Assembly: GCA_024449915.1 (NCBI GenBank)
Contig: JAMZAV010000307.1
Span: 62,001-126,000, forward strand
Reading direction: 5' to 3'
Origin: Sweltsa coloradensis
Taxonomy: Eukaryota > Arthropoda > Insecta > Plecoptera > Chloroperlidae
DNA length: 64,000 nucleotides
The notes beneath the pieces were generated by a model. The model saw only the letters and a program-made list of their open reading frames with translations. It was not told where the DNA came from and made no database searches. The position numbers and the translations under genes were made by a program. Positions 21,380 to 31,736 of this stretch are shown one piece after another (within the stretch, counting starts at the first letter, position 1; the number at the start of each line of letters is the position of its first letter).

Positions 21380-23190
21380 GGATTGTTGTAGGTTTTCGCG
21401 GCCCGTCATAGGATAAAAACAAGGATCTTGGGTGAAACCGCGTCGAAAATAAGATGAACCAGGGCAGAACCTGGGCGTCCACCGACGTTTCGTCTGTACT
21501 ACGTCAGACATTTTCAAGGTTGACTGTGACTACGGAGGTTGGAGTCACAGTGGTTGGCAAGCACGCAGCGCCCGCCTTATATAGCCTCGGCTGTAGGTGC
21601 GGGGCGGCGAGGTCATATCGTGAAAAGGTGCGGGGCGGCGATGTCATATCGATAAAATATATACGGATGGTGGCAATTGAGAAACAAAATAGCACAGCTT
21701 ACTGTAGTGAAACCTTTTTAGTCCGGCTTCTTGTCATAGGGCCTGATTGGTTGTCTTTTGAAAAGTTATTCGTGCTTGGAATTATGGAATCTGAGATTTG
21801 CACCACCTCTGAGGGATTTGGCTGAATAGGTCTACGGACTACATTTCGAGGCATGAGTGCAGGTTTCCAAGCAAGAGAGAGGCTCTGGTTATCATCTCTT
21901 TTGTTCATGTTATTCGGCCGTTTCTCAATTTCCACAGATTCACGGATAATACGTGGCTTGAGCTGTTGTACAGGACAAATAGTTTTTGTTTTGTCAAAAT
22001 CTATCACATGCGAGTAAGCTTTAGCATGTTGAGCCAGGGCTGATTTCTTGTCACCTGTTTTCACAGCATTAGAGTGTTCATTTATCCTCACTGCTATGCG
22101 TCTGCCTGTTTGGCCTATGTACGTTTGATCGCAGTCGCCACAGGGAACCTCATAAACCCCTCTTTCTTCCAGATGAACAGAGTCCTTTGCACTTCTCAAA
22201 AAGGAGCTGATTTTTCTGTCAGTGGAGAAAATGGTTTCGATGTTCTTACGATTGAGGATTCTACCTATGACGTCTGTGGTACCCTTGACATACGGAAGAA
22301 AAGCTTTTGACCGTGGTTTCTCCTTGTCCTCAGTATCATCCTCAGATTTCTTCAGTCCACGTATAAACGCTCTGGTTATGTCTCGGTCCAAGTAACCATT
22401 GAGTGAGAGAGCTTCACGGAGCTTGTCAAATTCCTCTCTTGAGTGAGATTTGTCAGTAAAGTTCCTGGACCGGGTGACCAGAGTGTTAACCACTGAAAAT
22501 AACTGTGAAGGACGGTGGTGAGAAGCAGCATTCAGATACCGATTGGTGTGGGTGGGTTTTCTATAGACTGTGTGTCCCAAACTGCCATCAACATTCTTTA
22601 TTATCAAGACATCGAGGAAAGCAAGTGAGTCGTTGGATTCTACTTCCATGGTGAACTGAATATTCGAATGGATACCATTTAGATAGTCAAGAAAATCATT
22701 CAACTTGTCCACACCATGGGGCCAAATGGCATAGACGTCGTCCACATATCGTATCCAAGAAGATGGTTTGTTAGGAGCTGCAGCTAGGGCCTTATTCTCA
22801 AAATCTATCATGAATAAGTTGGCAATAGCTGGTGATAGCGGCGAGCCCATTGGAGCTCCCTCCACTTGCTTATAAAACTTGTTTTCATAAATTAAGTATG
22901 TAGAAGACATGCAATGCCTTGCTAACTTCATGAGGTCCTTCGGTATGCCATAGTTTTCTTCAATAGTAACAAGGGCCTCATTCACCGGTATGTTAGTAAA
23001 TAGGGAAACCACATCAAAACTAACCAATATGTCCCCAGGGCGAACCTTCCATTCCTTGATCAGCTGGATCAGGTGAGAGGAGTTTTTCACATAGGACGCA
23101 GCATCCTCCGAGTAAGGTTGGAACCTCTTAGCGACATATCTGGCCAGAGCTTGTGTGGTTGACCCTACTGCGCTCACTATGGGTCGCAAG
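21354..23190 (-). mobile_element. Penelope-like element, family A copy 1, 5' truncated
   Basis: From right to left: RT and endonuclease ORF, then the terminal repeat (about 21380-21700), ending in a (TA)n tract at 21354-21378. The 5' boundary at 23190 cuts abruptly into a LINE reverse transcriptase, so this copy inserted into that LINE. Confidence 0.85.
21699..23190 (-). pseudogene. Penelope-like RT/GIY-YIG protein, family A copy 1, lacking the N-terminus
   Basis: This copies the retroelement RNA into the genome by target-primed reverse transcription. The open frame covers RT from RPIVSAVGS on: motif A (SFDVVSLFTNIPV), motif B (GAPMGSPLSPA) and catalytic YVDD. The GIY-YIG endonuclease follows (GVYEVPCGDCDQTYIGQTGR, then R.NEH), with the C-terminal tail intact to the stop. 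About 270 N-terminal residues present in copy 3 are missing, because the first residues in the frame are LINE sequence. The missing part makes it non-autonomous, although the catalytic residues are preserved. Confidence 0.85.
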
Positions 23191-23523
23191 CGCTTTATTT
23201 GAAAAGGGACCAAGAAGTGCTGGTATTAAACTTTTCAACAAATTTTGCGAAACTATGTCATTATTAACTTTCAAGGCAGCAGTACCCGTGCTATGCCCAA
23301 CACGATAGCCTGATTGGAATTCATCAAATAAATTATTAGCATTCAAATAATTTGTAATTTGCTTGTGAACAATGCGCTCGAGAACCTTCGATAGTGCTGG
23401 TAAAATACTAATTGGTCGGTAGTCAGAAGCTTGTTCTGGTTGACTCTTTTTTGCAAGGGGTACAACAATAGAATGCTTCCACATTGATGGATAAATGCTG
23501 TTTTGAAGTGAGAAATTGAACAT
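23191..23523 (-). pseudogene. LINE reverse transcriptase N-terminal fragment
   Basis: Shows SIYPSMWKHSIVVPLAKK, DYRPISILPALSKVLERIV and FQSGYRVGHSTGTAAL, the first conserved RT blocks of Jockey/CR1-type non-LTR elements. The palm with YADD is absent because a Penelope-like element begins at 23190. It may be of the same family as the remnant at 17.66 kb. Confidence 0.8.
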
Positions 23524-23529
23524 GTAAAT

Positions 23530-24230
23530 ATGTATTAAGATTGCGAAAATGAAGGAGGGTACATAAGCTTGGCATTTCTTTAAGATCTCATTGCTTTTGA
23601 TTCTGTAAGGTTTGGCTGTTTTTTTTTTACAATTTTTTTGTTATATGTGGGATCTCATTACTTTTTCAAGTTCAATTACAAAATTATTTTTTAAAACACT
23701 AAAATTTTATCAAAGTCGATTTAATTGACATGGTATTACCAATTAACAATAGAATTTAAAATATCTAGTGGTCCAATGACTATTGTTTTTTGTAAAGAAT
23801 GTAGGTGATCATTGTCAAGTAACTATAGTTACTTGTTGATTATATTCTTGTAAAGGGCTTATAATTAAACCTTTATTTGGAAATCTTCCAGCAAACTTTT
23901 TCAACTCTCTCTTTCAAAAGACACTAAATCACTATAACCTTAATGTACATGTAAAATATGAACGTTCTAGCTCCACCCGTTTGGGCAGAATCGCTGGCCG
24001 ATTGAAACTGACGCATTACACCGTAGTAGCAGTAGTAGCAGTAGCAGTAGCTTACAACACACACAACAAAAACTTATAAAAAAATACAGCCAAACCTTAC
24101 ACGCTCAAAAGAAATGAGATCTAAAAAAGGGCAAAGCTCATTATACCCTTCCACATTTGCGCAATCTTAAATCATAAACGTACAGTGTCCCATAACAGCA
24201 TCCTCGAAAAGCTTGTCAAAATAGAATTTG
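23530..24230. repeat. Two fragments of the interspersed repeat seen at 18.9-19.7 kb
   Basis: 23530-24050 matches 19.18-19.70 kb in direct orientation. 24050-24230 matches 7.66-7.84 kb. A CAGTAG run joins them. Confidence 0.55.
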
Positions 24231-24252
24231 CATGATATTACGTTTAAATAAA

Positions 24253-24877
24253 TTGGATGAGCGAAGCGAAGATTCCATTTCACTACACCGGAGAAAAAAA
24301 TCCGAATGTTTTTTTTTCTTTCTTTCTTTTTGTATTTTTGTCTGTCTGTTAGCACGATTCCGGCAAAACAATACTCCAATTGCGATGAAATTTTCTGGAG
24401 ACCTTCGAAATCTTTGAACTTAGAACTGTCACGTTTTTGAGCGCAATCGAAATATTATTTCTTATGAAAATCGCAATTTTAAGATTTTTTTCGATTTTTA
24501 AAATTTCCTCGACTTATAACACCTACATGCTTTAACCGATTGTAATGGTTTTTTAAAAAAACCTTAATTTTATGAATTAATATATTCCTGGGAAATTTGA
24601 GCGCAATCGAAAAATTATTTCTTATGAAAATCGCAATTTTTCGATTTTGTTTTCGATTTTTAAAATTTCTTCGACTTATAACATCTGCATGCTTTATTCG
24701 ATTGTAATAATTTTTTAACATAACCTTAATGTTATGGGGGCATATATTCGTGATAAATTTGAGCGTTATCGAACAATTATTTCTTATGAAAATCGCAATT
24801 TTACGCTTTTTTTTCGCTTTTAAACAATTACGCTCATCCAACAACGCGCCTGAAAAAGCGTTTACGAAGCTTCCTAG
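24253..24877 (+). mobile_element. Helentron-like element with internal tandem monomers
   Basis: 5' TTGGATGAGCGAAGCGAAGA; 3' GCTCATCCAACAACGCG ... AAGCGTTTACGAAG with terminal CTAG followed by T. About three monomers of a 165-bp unit lie inside. Both ends are present, so this is one of the best-preserved copies. Confidence 0.65.
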
Positions 24878-24889
24878 TTAGAAAAAAAG

Positions 24890-25640
24890 AACTTGGATGA
24901 ACTATTACGTTTAAATTTATATTGTTAATTCTATTTTGCCAGGCTTTTCAAGGATACTGTTACGGGACAATGTAAGTTTATGAATTAGGAATGCGCAAAT
25001 GTGGAAGGGCATAATGAGCTTGGCCCTTTTTTATTATCTCATTTCTTTTGAGTGTCTAAGGTTTGGCTGTATTTTTACAAGTTTTTGTTATGTGTGATCT
25101 CATTACTTTTTCAAGTTCTATTGCAAAACTATTTGTTGGATGAGCGTAGCGAGCGAAGCGAAGATTCAATTTCACTACACCGGAGAAAAAAATCCTGAGT
25201 GTTTTTTTTTTTTACTTTTTGTATTTTTGTCTGTCTGTTAACACGATTCCGGCTAAACCGATACTCCAATTGCAATGAAATTTTCTGGAGGAATTCAAAA
25301 TCTCTGAACTTAAAACTGCCACTTTTTTTTAGCGCAAAAGAAAAATTATTTCTCATGAAAATCGCAATTTTACGAATTTTACGATTTCTTTCGAGTTTTA
25401 AAAACTTTCTTCGACTTATAACACCTACATGCTTTATCCGATTGTGGTGAATTTTTTACAGAACCAAATTTTTGGATTAGCGTAGCGAGCGAAGTGAAGA
25501 TTCCATTTCACTACACTGGAGAAAAATATCCGGAATGTTTATTTTTTCCATTTTTTCCTGTTTGTATTATTGTGTGTTTGTTAACACGATTCCGGCTAAA
25601 CCGATACTTCAATTGCGATGAAATTTTATGGAGTTATTTA
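24890..25640 (+). repeat. Interspersed repeat followed by two truncated Helentron-like 5' ends
   Basis: 24890-25130 is the 4.7-kb-type repeat. TTGGATGAGCGTAGCGAGCG starts at 25136, and a second 5' end starts at about 25474. Neither reaches a 3' CTAG end. Confidence 0.5.
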
Positions 25641-25915
25641 AACGGTGACGTTGGAGCCGTCCTAGCAACGAGGCACATAATAAATTTATAGTTGTTCTGA
25701 ATCGATCTAGTTGATTCTGGCGTTGATCCGCGAGTGTTCGCACTGTCCATACCACTGAGTGCTATATTACCTATTAAAAATATCGATCTTTGGTTGGTTA
25801 TCGCTCTCTCGTCTATTGCGTGGTCACTTTGGAGTTTGGTTTACTGTCCCCACTGAAAATCAGTTATGTGACTGAGTGGGTAGACTCTAAATACGGATTT
25901 ATTTATTTACCTGAA
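25640..25915 (+). repeat. SINE body fragment
   Basis: AAACGGTGACGTTGGAGCCG, GCAACGAGGCACATAATAAA and CTGAGTGGGTAGACTCTAAA match the SINE at 39.0-39.46 kb. Confidence 0.65.
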
Positions 25916-26840
25916 ATATCGGATTAGCTTGTCCGGTAAAAAGCCAACTAACAGACTAAAACATCGTAAAAGCACTCAAAATTAAAACAAACACACATCA
26001 TGCAAGATTTTTTAATCGTGGGTAGGGCCTAGTCAAATTGAAGTATTCCCTTCGTTCGCTTCGCTTCTCTCACTAGGTTAATTCTATTACTGCTCATCTA
26101 GATTGAGAAGAGTTTTTAGCACATACTTGGTTACGGTTTAATCAATGTTGTGTATTCTTTCTGTTCGAGTTGAATCAATGTGAATAAGGTTGTTGTAAAT
26201 TGGCATCACATTTACCAATTTAACATAACATATATTGTGGTGTGGGAATGTCTGGTCTGAAAAGTTGTTAAATATTCATATAACTTACAAACTTTCATAA
26301 ATTAACACTTTCGTCTACCTATTTTCAAAATCAATCAAAGTTTTAGTTGCATAATTATTTTCAAGACAATGTTGATTATGTAACATATTTTAATCTACAA
26401 TGGCCATCTGGCTGTGCTTTAAATCTTAAGATTTTTATTGCACAGTTACAAGAAAATATTTTTATTATAGAAACAAATCGTGATGAATAATCCGTGAGGT
26501 ACCCAAAACTGATTGTTATAAACTCGCGAATTTTTGCAACAACAGAATCTTTCACAGAATGTCATTGTAAGTGTGGAATAATGAGGGTCTGTGAGCCGCA
26601 CTCCGCAGTCCACTGGCCAGTTATTGAATAGCAAAGCTTTGTCAGCCTGAATGGTAGCTGGCTAGGGTTGTGGGGTGAGGCCAGACAGACGTTTCCCCTC
26701 ACCGGAAGAATGTCGGCCGAAAAGGTATCTGGTTTACTCGCACTCGTAAATCGAAAAGACTTCTGCTTTACCTGCATCCGACCACTCGTCTTTCTTTTCA
26801 CCACTTCTCATCACTTCATTTCACGAAACTTCTAATTTTT
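25916..26840. other. AT-rich DNA, nothing recognised
   Basis: A piece of Helentron-like sequence lies near 26040-26080. A short stretch before 26840 may be the 5' part of the next Penelope-like element (GGGAAACGTCTG on the minus strand near 26690). Confidence 0.35.
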
Positions 26841-26844
26841 GTAA

Positions 26845-29143
26845 CTTGAGCTTAGTACTCTGCTCCATCCTACATTATGGCAAACTGTTGATGAAAAGTC
26901 ACAACAACGTGCAGAGAATGACACGTATTTGACAGAACAACAACACGAGAAGAAGTTTCGTCATCTACTTATCCGTGACAATCGACGCTACCCTGCTGCT
27001 GATAAGACTGTATATAATAACAAGCTTACATCAGTCGTTCACAACCTTTCTGACGTAATCTTAGACAATGCCACGATTCAAGTTTTATCGAAAGGTTTTA
27101 ACTTTGCTTTGACGCCGAACGGAATACCGGTTGAAGAAATTATTTCTTGTGTTGAATCGGCTATTCATTTTTTACCGTCTAACGTGGCCGAAACTATACG
27201 ACAAGACACGTCGATAATTTTACTTAAAGCTAAACTACCGGAACGCAACATATCTCACACCGAGATTCAAGCTTTAAAAAGACTGAGGAATAATGACAAA
27301 ATAATTGTTTTACCCGCTGACAAAGGCAATGCCACTGTTATTTTAAATATCGATGACTACAGACTGAAAATGACACGTCATTTAGACGATTCTGCCTATA
27401 AACTTTTAAAGTCAGACCCTACCACTTATTTAGAAAAAACGACTAAAGCCAAAATATTGGCTTCAAAAATTGACCCTATACAACATAAGTACTTAATACC
27501 TAGGGAGAAGTCTTCAAGATGCCCCAAATTGTACGGTCTGCCTAAAATTCACAAATCTGGTATACCTTTGAGGCCTATTGTAAGTTCATTTGACTCCCCT
27601 CTTCAGCCACTAGCGAAACACCTTGCTAAATACTTACAACCCTATGTTGAAGACGCCAAATCATATGTAAAAAATGCTTACCACTTACTTGAACTCTTAC
27701 GTGAATACAATGTGTCCGAAACTGACCTGTTGGTAAGCCTTGATGTAGAATCACTTTTTACCAATGTTCCCATCGACGAAACTGTGGAAATCATGCGTGG
27801 TTTACACATTCCCGAAGACATGTTGATTTTGATAAAGCATTGCTTAGCCAATACCTATTTTATATATGAAGGTCAGAGATATAAGGTGCGCCCATGGGTT
27901 CGCCGTTATCACCAGCAGTGGCTAATATATTTATGCAACATTTTGAAGACCGTGCTCTGGAACTATCTACATACAAACCTAAATTACTTTTACGCTACGT
28001 TGATGACTTCTTTCTCATTTGGCCACATGGAAGGAGTAAACTTGATGAGTTTTTAGCGCTTATCAATAGCCTACATGTTAACATCACCTGTACCATGGAG
28101 GTAGAAGAGAATAGACGTCTTCCGTTCCTGGACGTTTGTATTTATAAAAGAGAAGATGGAACCTTAGGCCATACTTTGTACAGAAAACCAACCAACACTG
28201 GCAGGTATCTTAACGCCCTCTCGCATCATCACCCTGCCCAACTTAACGCAGTGGTCAATTCACTCGCTTCGCGGTCTAGGAAACTTTCTGACCGCCATAA
28301 TGTTAACAAAGAAACCCGTGACCTGCGCCAAACTCTCCTTAACAATGGCTATTCCGATAACACTATTAACAGAGCTTTTAAAAACCTCACACACCTAAAC
28401 TACCTGAACCTAAATCAGAAGAAGAAAAACCGGCAGCATTCGTGCACCTTCCGTACTTAAGGGGCACATCAGAAAAAATAGGCAAGCTGCTTACAAAACA
28501 CAACATAAAAACTACTTATCGCCCTTACAAGAAGATAAGCGCTATGTTACGTAATGCTAAAGACAATATACCCCTCGAAGCCCATGGGGTTTATGAAGTT
28601 CCTTGTGGGTCGTGCAGTGAAGTGTATGTTGGTCAGACTAATCGCCGCATATCGGTGAGACGTGATGAACACCGTTTAGCAGTCAACAGTGGCAAAGAGA
28701 CATCTGGTTTGGCCCAACACGTCAAGAGTACTGGCCACTCAATTAACTTTGAAAACACCAGGACGTTAGCCTCAATCAAAGAGTTCAAAGTGCGTATCAT
28801 TCGAGAGGCTATTGAAATAGAAAAACGACCGGGAAGTCTCAACAAACGGGATGACGGACAACGGTTGCCTACTTCCTGGAAACCTGTTCTCCTACAACAT
28901 CAACAAGAAGCCCGTGTGCTACGTTCTAACAACCCCAACGTCGTGACGCCAACACAAGACCCCAGCTCCAGCTGTTGTGTTGAAGACGTCACTATACCCG
29001 AACGAGGACCTATGACGCGTAGTCGATCCAAACTTGTTTCACTACGAGATAAGCACGATGACGTAGACATACACGCGAGAGTGACAGCAGCGAGAACAGT
29101 CAGTTCGCGAGTGAGGAGCTCCAGGCAACACATCGTGGAGTGA
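26845..29143 (+). pseudogene. Penelope-like RT/GIY-YIG protein, family B, frameshifted
   Basis: Open from 26845 with no good ATG, so the 5' end is incomplete. An N-terminal conserved part (VVHNLSDVILD, KGFNFALTP) leads to RT: LPADKGNATVIL, LYGLPKIHKSGIPLRPIVSS, motif A SLDVESLFTNVPI, motif B PMGSPLSPAVAN and catalytic YVDD. The GIY-YIG domain follows (GVYEVPCGSCSEVYVGQTNR, then R.DEH). Two frameshifts break it: one near 27885, just before the PMGSPLSPA motif, and one near 28385, between RT and the endonuclease. It is clearly distinct from family A (different linker and tail) but shares the same architecture. The coding role is the same as in family A; this copy is dead. Confidence 0.85.
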
Positions 29144-29195
29144 AGGCCTCTGAGGATGGGGGATGCGACTTTCCCGAAACGTCAGGAGAGGAGGG
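29144..29195 (+). ncRNA. Candidate hammerhead ribozyme in the family B 3' region
   Basis: CTGAGGA (29150-29156), a G-run/CCC stem with a short loop, GAAAC (29176-29180) and GTC (29181-29183) match the hammerhead core CUGANGA-stem II-GAAA-NUH. The CCT before and AGG after can form stem I. One unpaired T precedes stem II and stem III is minimal. Hammerhead motifs are known from Penelope-like terminal repeats. Self-cleavage here is an inference. Confidence 0.5.
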
Positions 29196-29288
29196 GTAAG
29201 TCAGTGCCCTCTTCTTTAATAAATTATTCGCGGCAAAAAGCCCCAGTAAAAAACAATATGTTTACATATGTCCGCGAAAATCTGAAAT

Positions 29289-29328
<40 letters not shown>
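29289..29328. repeat. (TA)n tract at the end of the family B element
   Basis: About 20 TA units. Similar tracts border the family A copies. Confidence 0.8.
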
Positions 29329-29330
<2 letters not shown>

Positions 29331-29530
29331 CAACGTGGATAGAGATAGGAGTCAACAGCTTACCTGAGATGTAGAGGTGGCTGCCATAGTTGAACACAGA
29401 TAAAAATATACACAAACTAATCACTAAATAGTCACGAGACGTTTCGGCCTTGCCTTCTTCGGTCGTTCTGGTCTACGAAGCTGTTGACCAGGAGAGGTTA
29501 GAGTAGGGGGGGGGGTAGAAGAAGAAGTGG
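29329..29530 (-). repeat. Probable terminal repeat of another Penelope-like family
   Basis: On the minus strand it contains GGCCGAAACGTCTCG after a short stem, the same GAAACGTC signature as the other Penelope-like ends. No coding part is attached. Confidence 0.45.
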
Positions 29531-29574
29531 GGGTGGAGGGTGGCTAGAGGGTCTCCAATATGTGCACATGAGTG

Positions 29575-29731
29575 TGTGTGTGTGTGTGTTTGTGAGTGAG
29601 CGAGGAGTGAGTGAGCGAGTGAGTGAGTGAGCGAGTGAGTGAGTGAGTGAGTGAGTGAGTGAGTGAGTGAGCGAGAGTGAGTGAGACAGTGAGTCTGTGA
29701 GTATGAGTGAGTGAATGAGTGTGTGGGTGAA

Positions 29732-29735
<4 letters not shown>
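29575..29735. repeat. (GTGA)n and (GT)n microsatellite
   Basis: Long runs of GAGTGAGT with a few interruptions, followed by (TA)n at 29736-29773. ORFs here are simple-sequence translations. Confidence 0.9.
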
Positions 29736-29776
<41 letters not shown>

Positions 29777-31446
29777 ATTGTTGTAGGTTTTCGTGGCCTG
29801 TCATAGGATAAAAACAAGGATCTTGGGTAAAACCGCGTCGAAAATATGATGAACCAGGGCAGAACCTGGGCGTCCACCGACGTTTCGTCTGTACTACGTC
29901 AGACATTTTCAAGGTTGACTGTGACTCTACGGAGGTTGGAGTCCGCTATCACCAGCTATTGCCAACTTATTCATGATAGATTTTGAGAATAAGGCCCTAG
30001 CTGCAGCTCCTAACAAACCATCTTCTTGGATACGATATGTGGACGACGTCTATGCAATTTGGCCCCATGGTGTGGACAAGTTGAATGATTTTCTTGACTA
30101 TCTAAATGGTATCCATTCGAACATTCAGTTCACCATGGAAGTAGAATCCAACGACTCACTTGCTTTTCTCGATGTCTTGATAATAAAGAATGTTGATGGC
30201 AGTTTGGGACACACAGTCTATAGAAAACCCACCCACACCAACCGGTATCTGAATGCTGCTTCCCACCACCGTCCTTCACAGTTATTTTCAGTGGTTAACA
30301 CTCTAGTCACCCGGTCCAGGAACCTTACTGACAAATCTCACTCAAGAGAGGAATTTGACAAGCTCCGTGAAGCTCTCTCACTCAATGGTTACTTGGACCG
30401 AGACATAACCAGAGCGTTTAAACGTGAACTGAAGAAATCTGAGGATGATATTGAGGACAAGGAGAAACCACGGTCTAAAGCTTTTCTTCCATATGTCAAG
30501 GGTACCACAGACGTCATAGGTAGAATCCTCAATCGTAAGAACATCGAAACCATTTTCTCCACTGACAGAAAAATCAGCTCCTTTTTGAGAAGTGCTAAGG
30601 ACTCTGTTCATCTGGAAGAAAGAGGGGTTTATGAGGTTCCCTGTGGCGACTGCGATCAAACGTACATAGGCCAAACAGGCAGACGCATAGCAGTGAGGAT
30701 AAATGAACACTCTAATGCTGTGAAAGCAGGTGACAAGAAATCAGCCCTGGCTCAACATGCTAAAGCTTACTCGCATGTGATAGATTTTGACAAAACAAAA
30801 ACTATTTGTCCTGTACAACAGCTCAAGCCACGTATTATCCGTGAATCTGTGGAAATTGAGAAACGGCCAAATAACATGAACAAAAGAGATGATAGCCAGA
30901 GTCTTCCTCTTGCTTGGAAACCTGCACTCATGCCTCGAAATGTAGTCCGTTGACCTATTCAGCCAAATCCCTCAGAGGTGATGCAAATTTCAGATTCCAT
31001 AATTCTAAGCACGAATAACATTTCAAAAGACAACCAATCAGGCCCTATGACAAGAAGCCGGACTAAAAAGGTTTCACTACAGTAAGCTGTGCTATTTTGT
31101 TTCTCAATTGCCACCATCCGTATATATTTTTTCGATATGACATCGCCGCCCCGCACCTTTTCACGATATGACCTCGCCGCCCCGCACCTATTTTCTATAT
31201 AACCTCGCCGCCCCGCACCTTCAGCCGAGGCTATATAAGGCGGGCGCTGCGTGCTTGCCAACCACTGTGACTCCAACCTCCGTAGAGTCACAGTCAACCT
31301 TGAAAATGTCTGACGTAGTACAGACGAAACGTCGGTGGACGCCCAGGTTCTGCCCTGGTTCATCTTATTTTCGACGCGGTTTTACCCAAGATCCTTGTTT
31401 TTATCCTATGACGGGCCGCGAAAACCTACAACAATCCATATATATA
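29736..31446 (+). mobile_element. Penelope-like element, family A copy 2, with inverted terminal fragment
   Basis: A (TA)n tract leads into a terminal-repeat fragment in inverted orientation (29774-29942). It is joined directly to RT motif B sequence at 29943, then the endonuclease, then a direct terminal repeat (about 31083-31437) and TATATATA. An inverted 5' terminal piece is a known feature of Penelope-like insertions. Confidence 0.8.
29943..30953 (+). pseudogene. Penelope-like RT (C-terminal half) and GIY-YIG, family A copy 2
   Basis: Begins inside RT motif B (SPAIANLF). It retains YVDD and the whole GIY-YIG domain (GVYEVPCGDCDQTYIGQTGR). It ends early at a TGA (30951-30953), where copies 1 and 3 have an arginine codon, so the last 45 residues or so are lost. 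Copy 4 has the same TGA. Confidence 0.85.
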
Positions 31447-31736
31447 TGATAAAAACAAGGATCTTGGGTAAAACCGCGTCGAAAATATGATGAACCAGGG
31501 CAGAACCTGGGCGTCCACCGACGTTTCGTCTGTACTACGTCAGACATTTTCAAGGTTGACTGTGACTCTACGGAGGTTGCAGTCACAGTGGTTGGCAAGC
31601 TTGCAGCGCCCGCCTTATATAGCCTCGGCTGAAGGTGCGGGGCGGCGAGGTTATATAGAAAATAGGTGCGGGGCGGCGATGTCATATCGAAAAAATATAT
31701 ACGGATGATAACAATTGAGAAACAAAATAGCACAGC

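Noticed and set aside
22074..22310. ORFs antisense to the Penelope endonuclease (also near 30378, 32112 and 35492)
   Set aside because: Opposite-strand shadows that recur at the same point in every family A copy.
29473..29912. ORFs of 122-134 aa on minus rich in Ser-Leu-Thr-His and Ile-Tyr
   Set aside because: Simple-sequence translations of (GTGA)n and (TA)n tracts.
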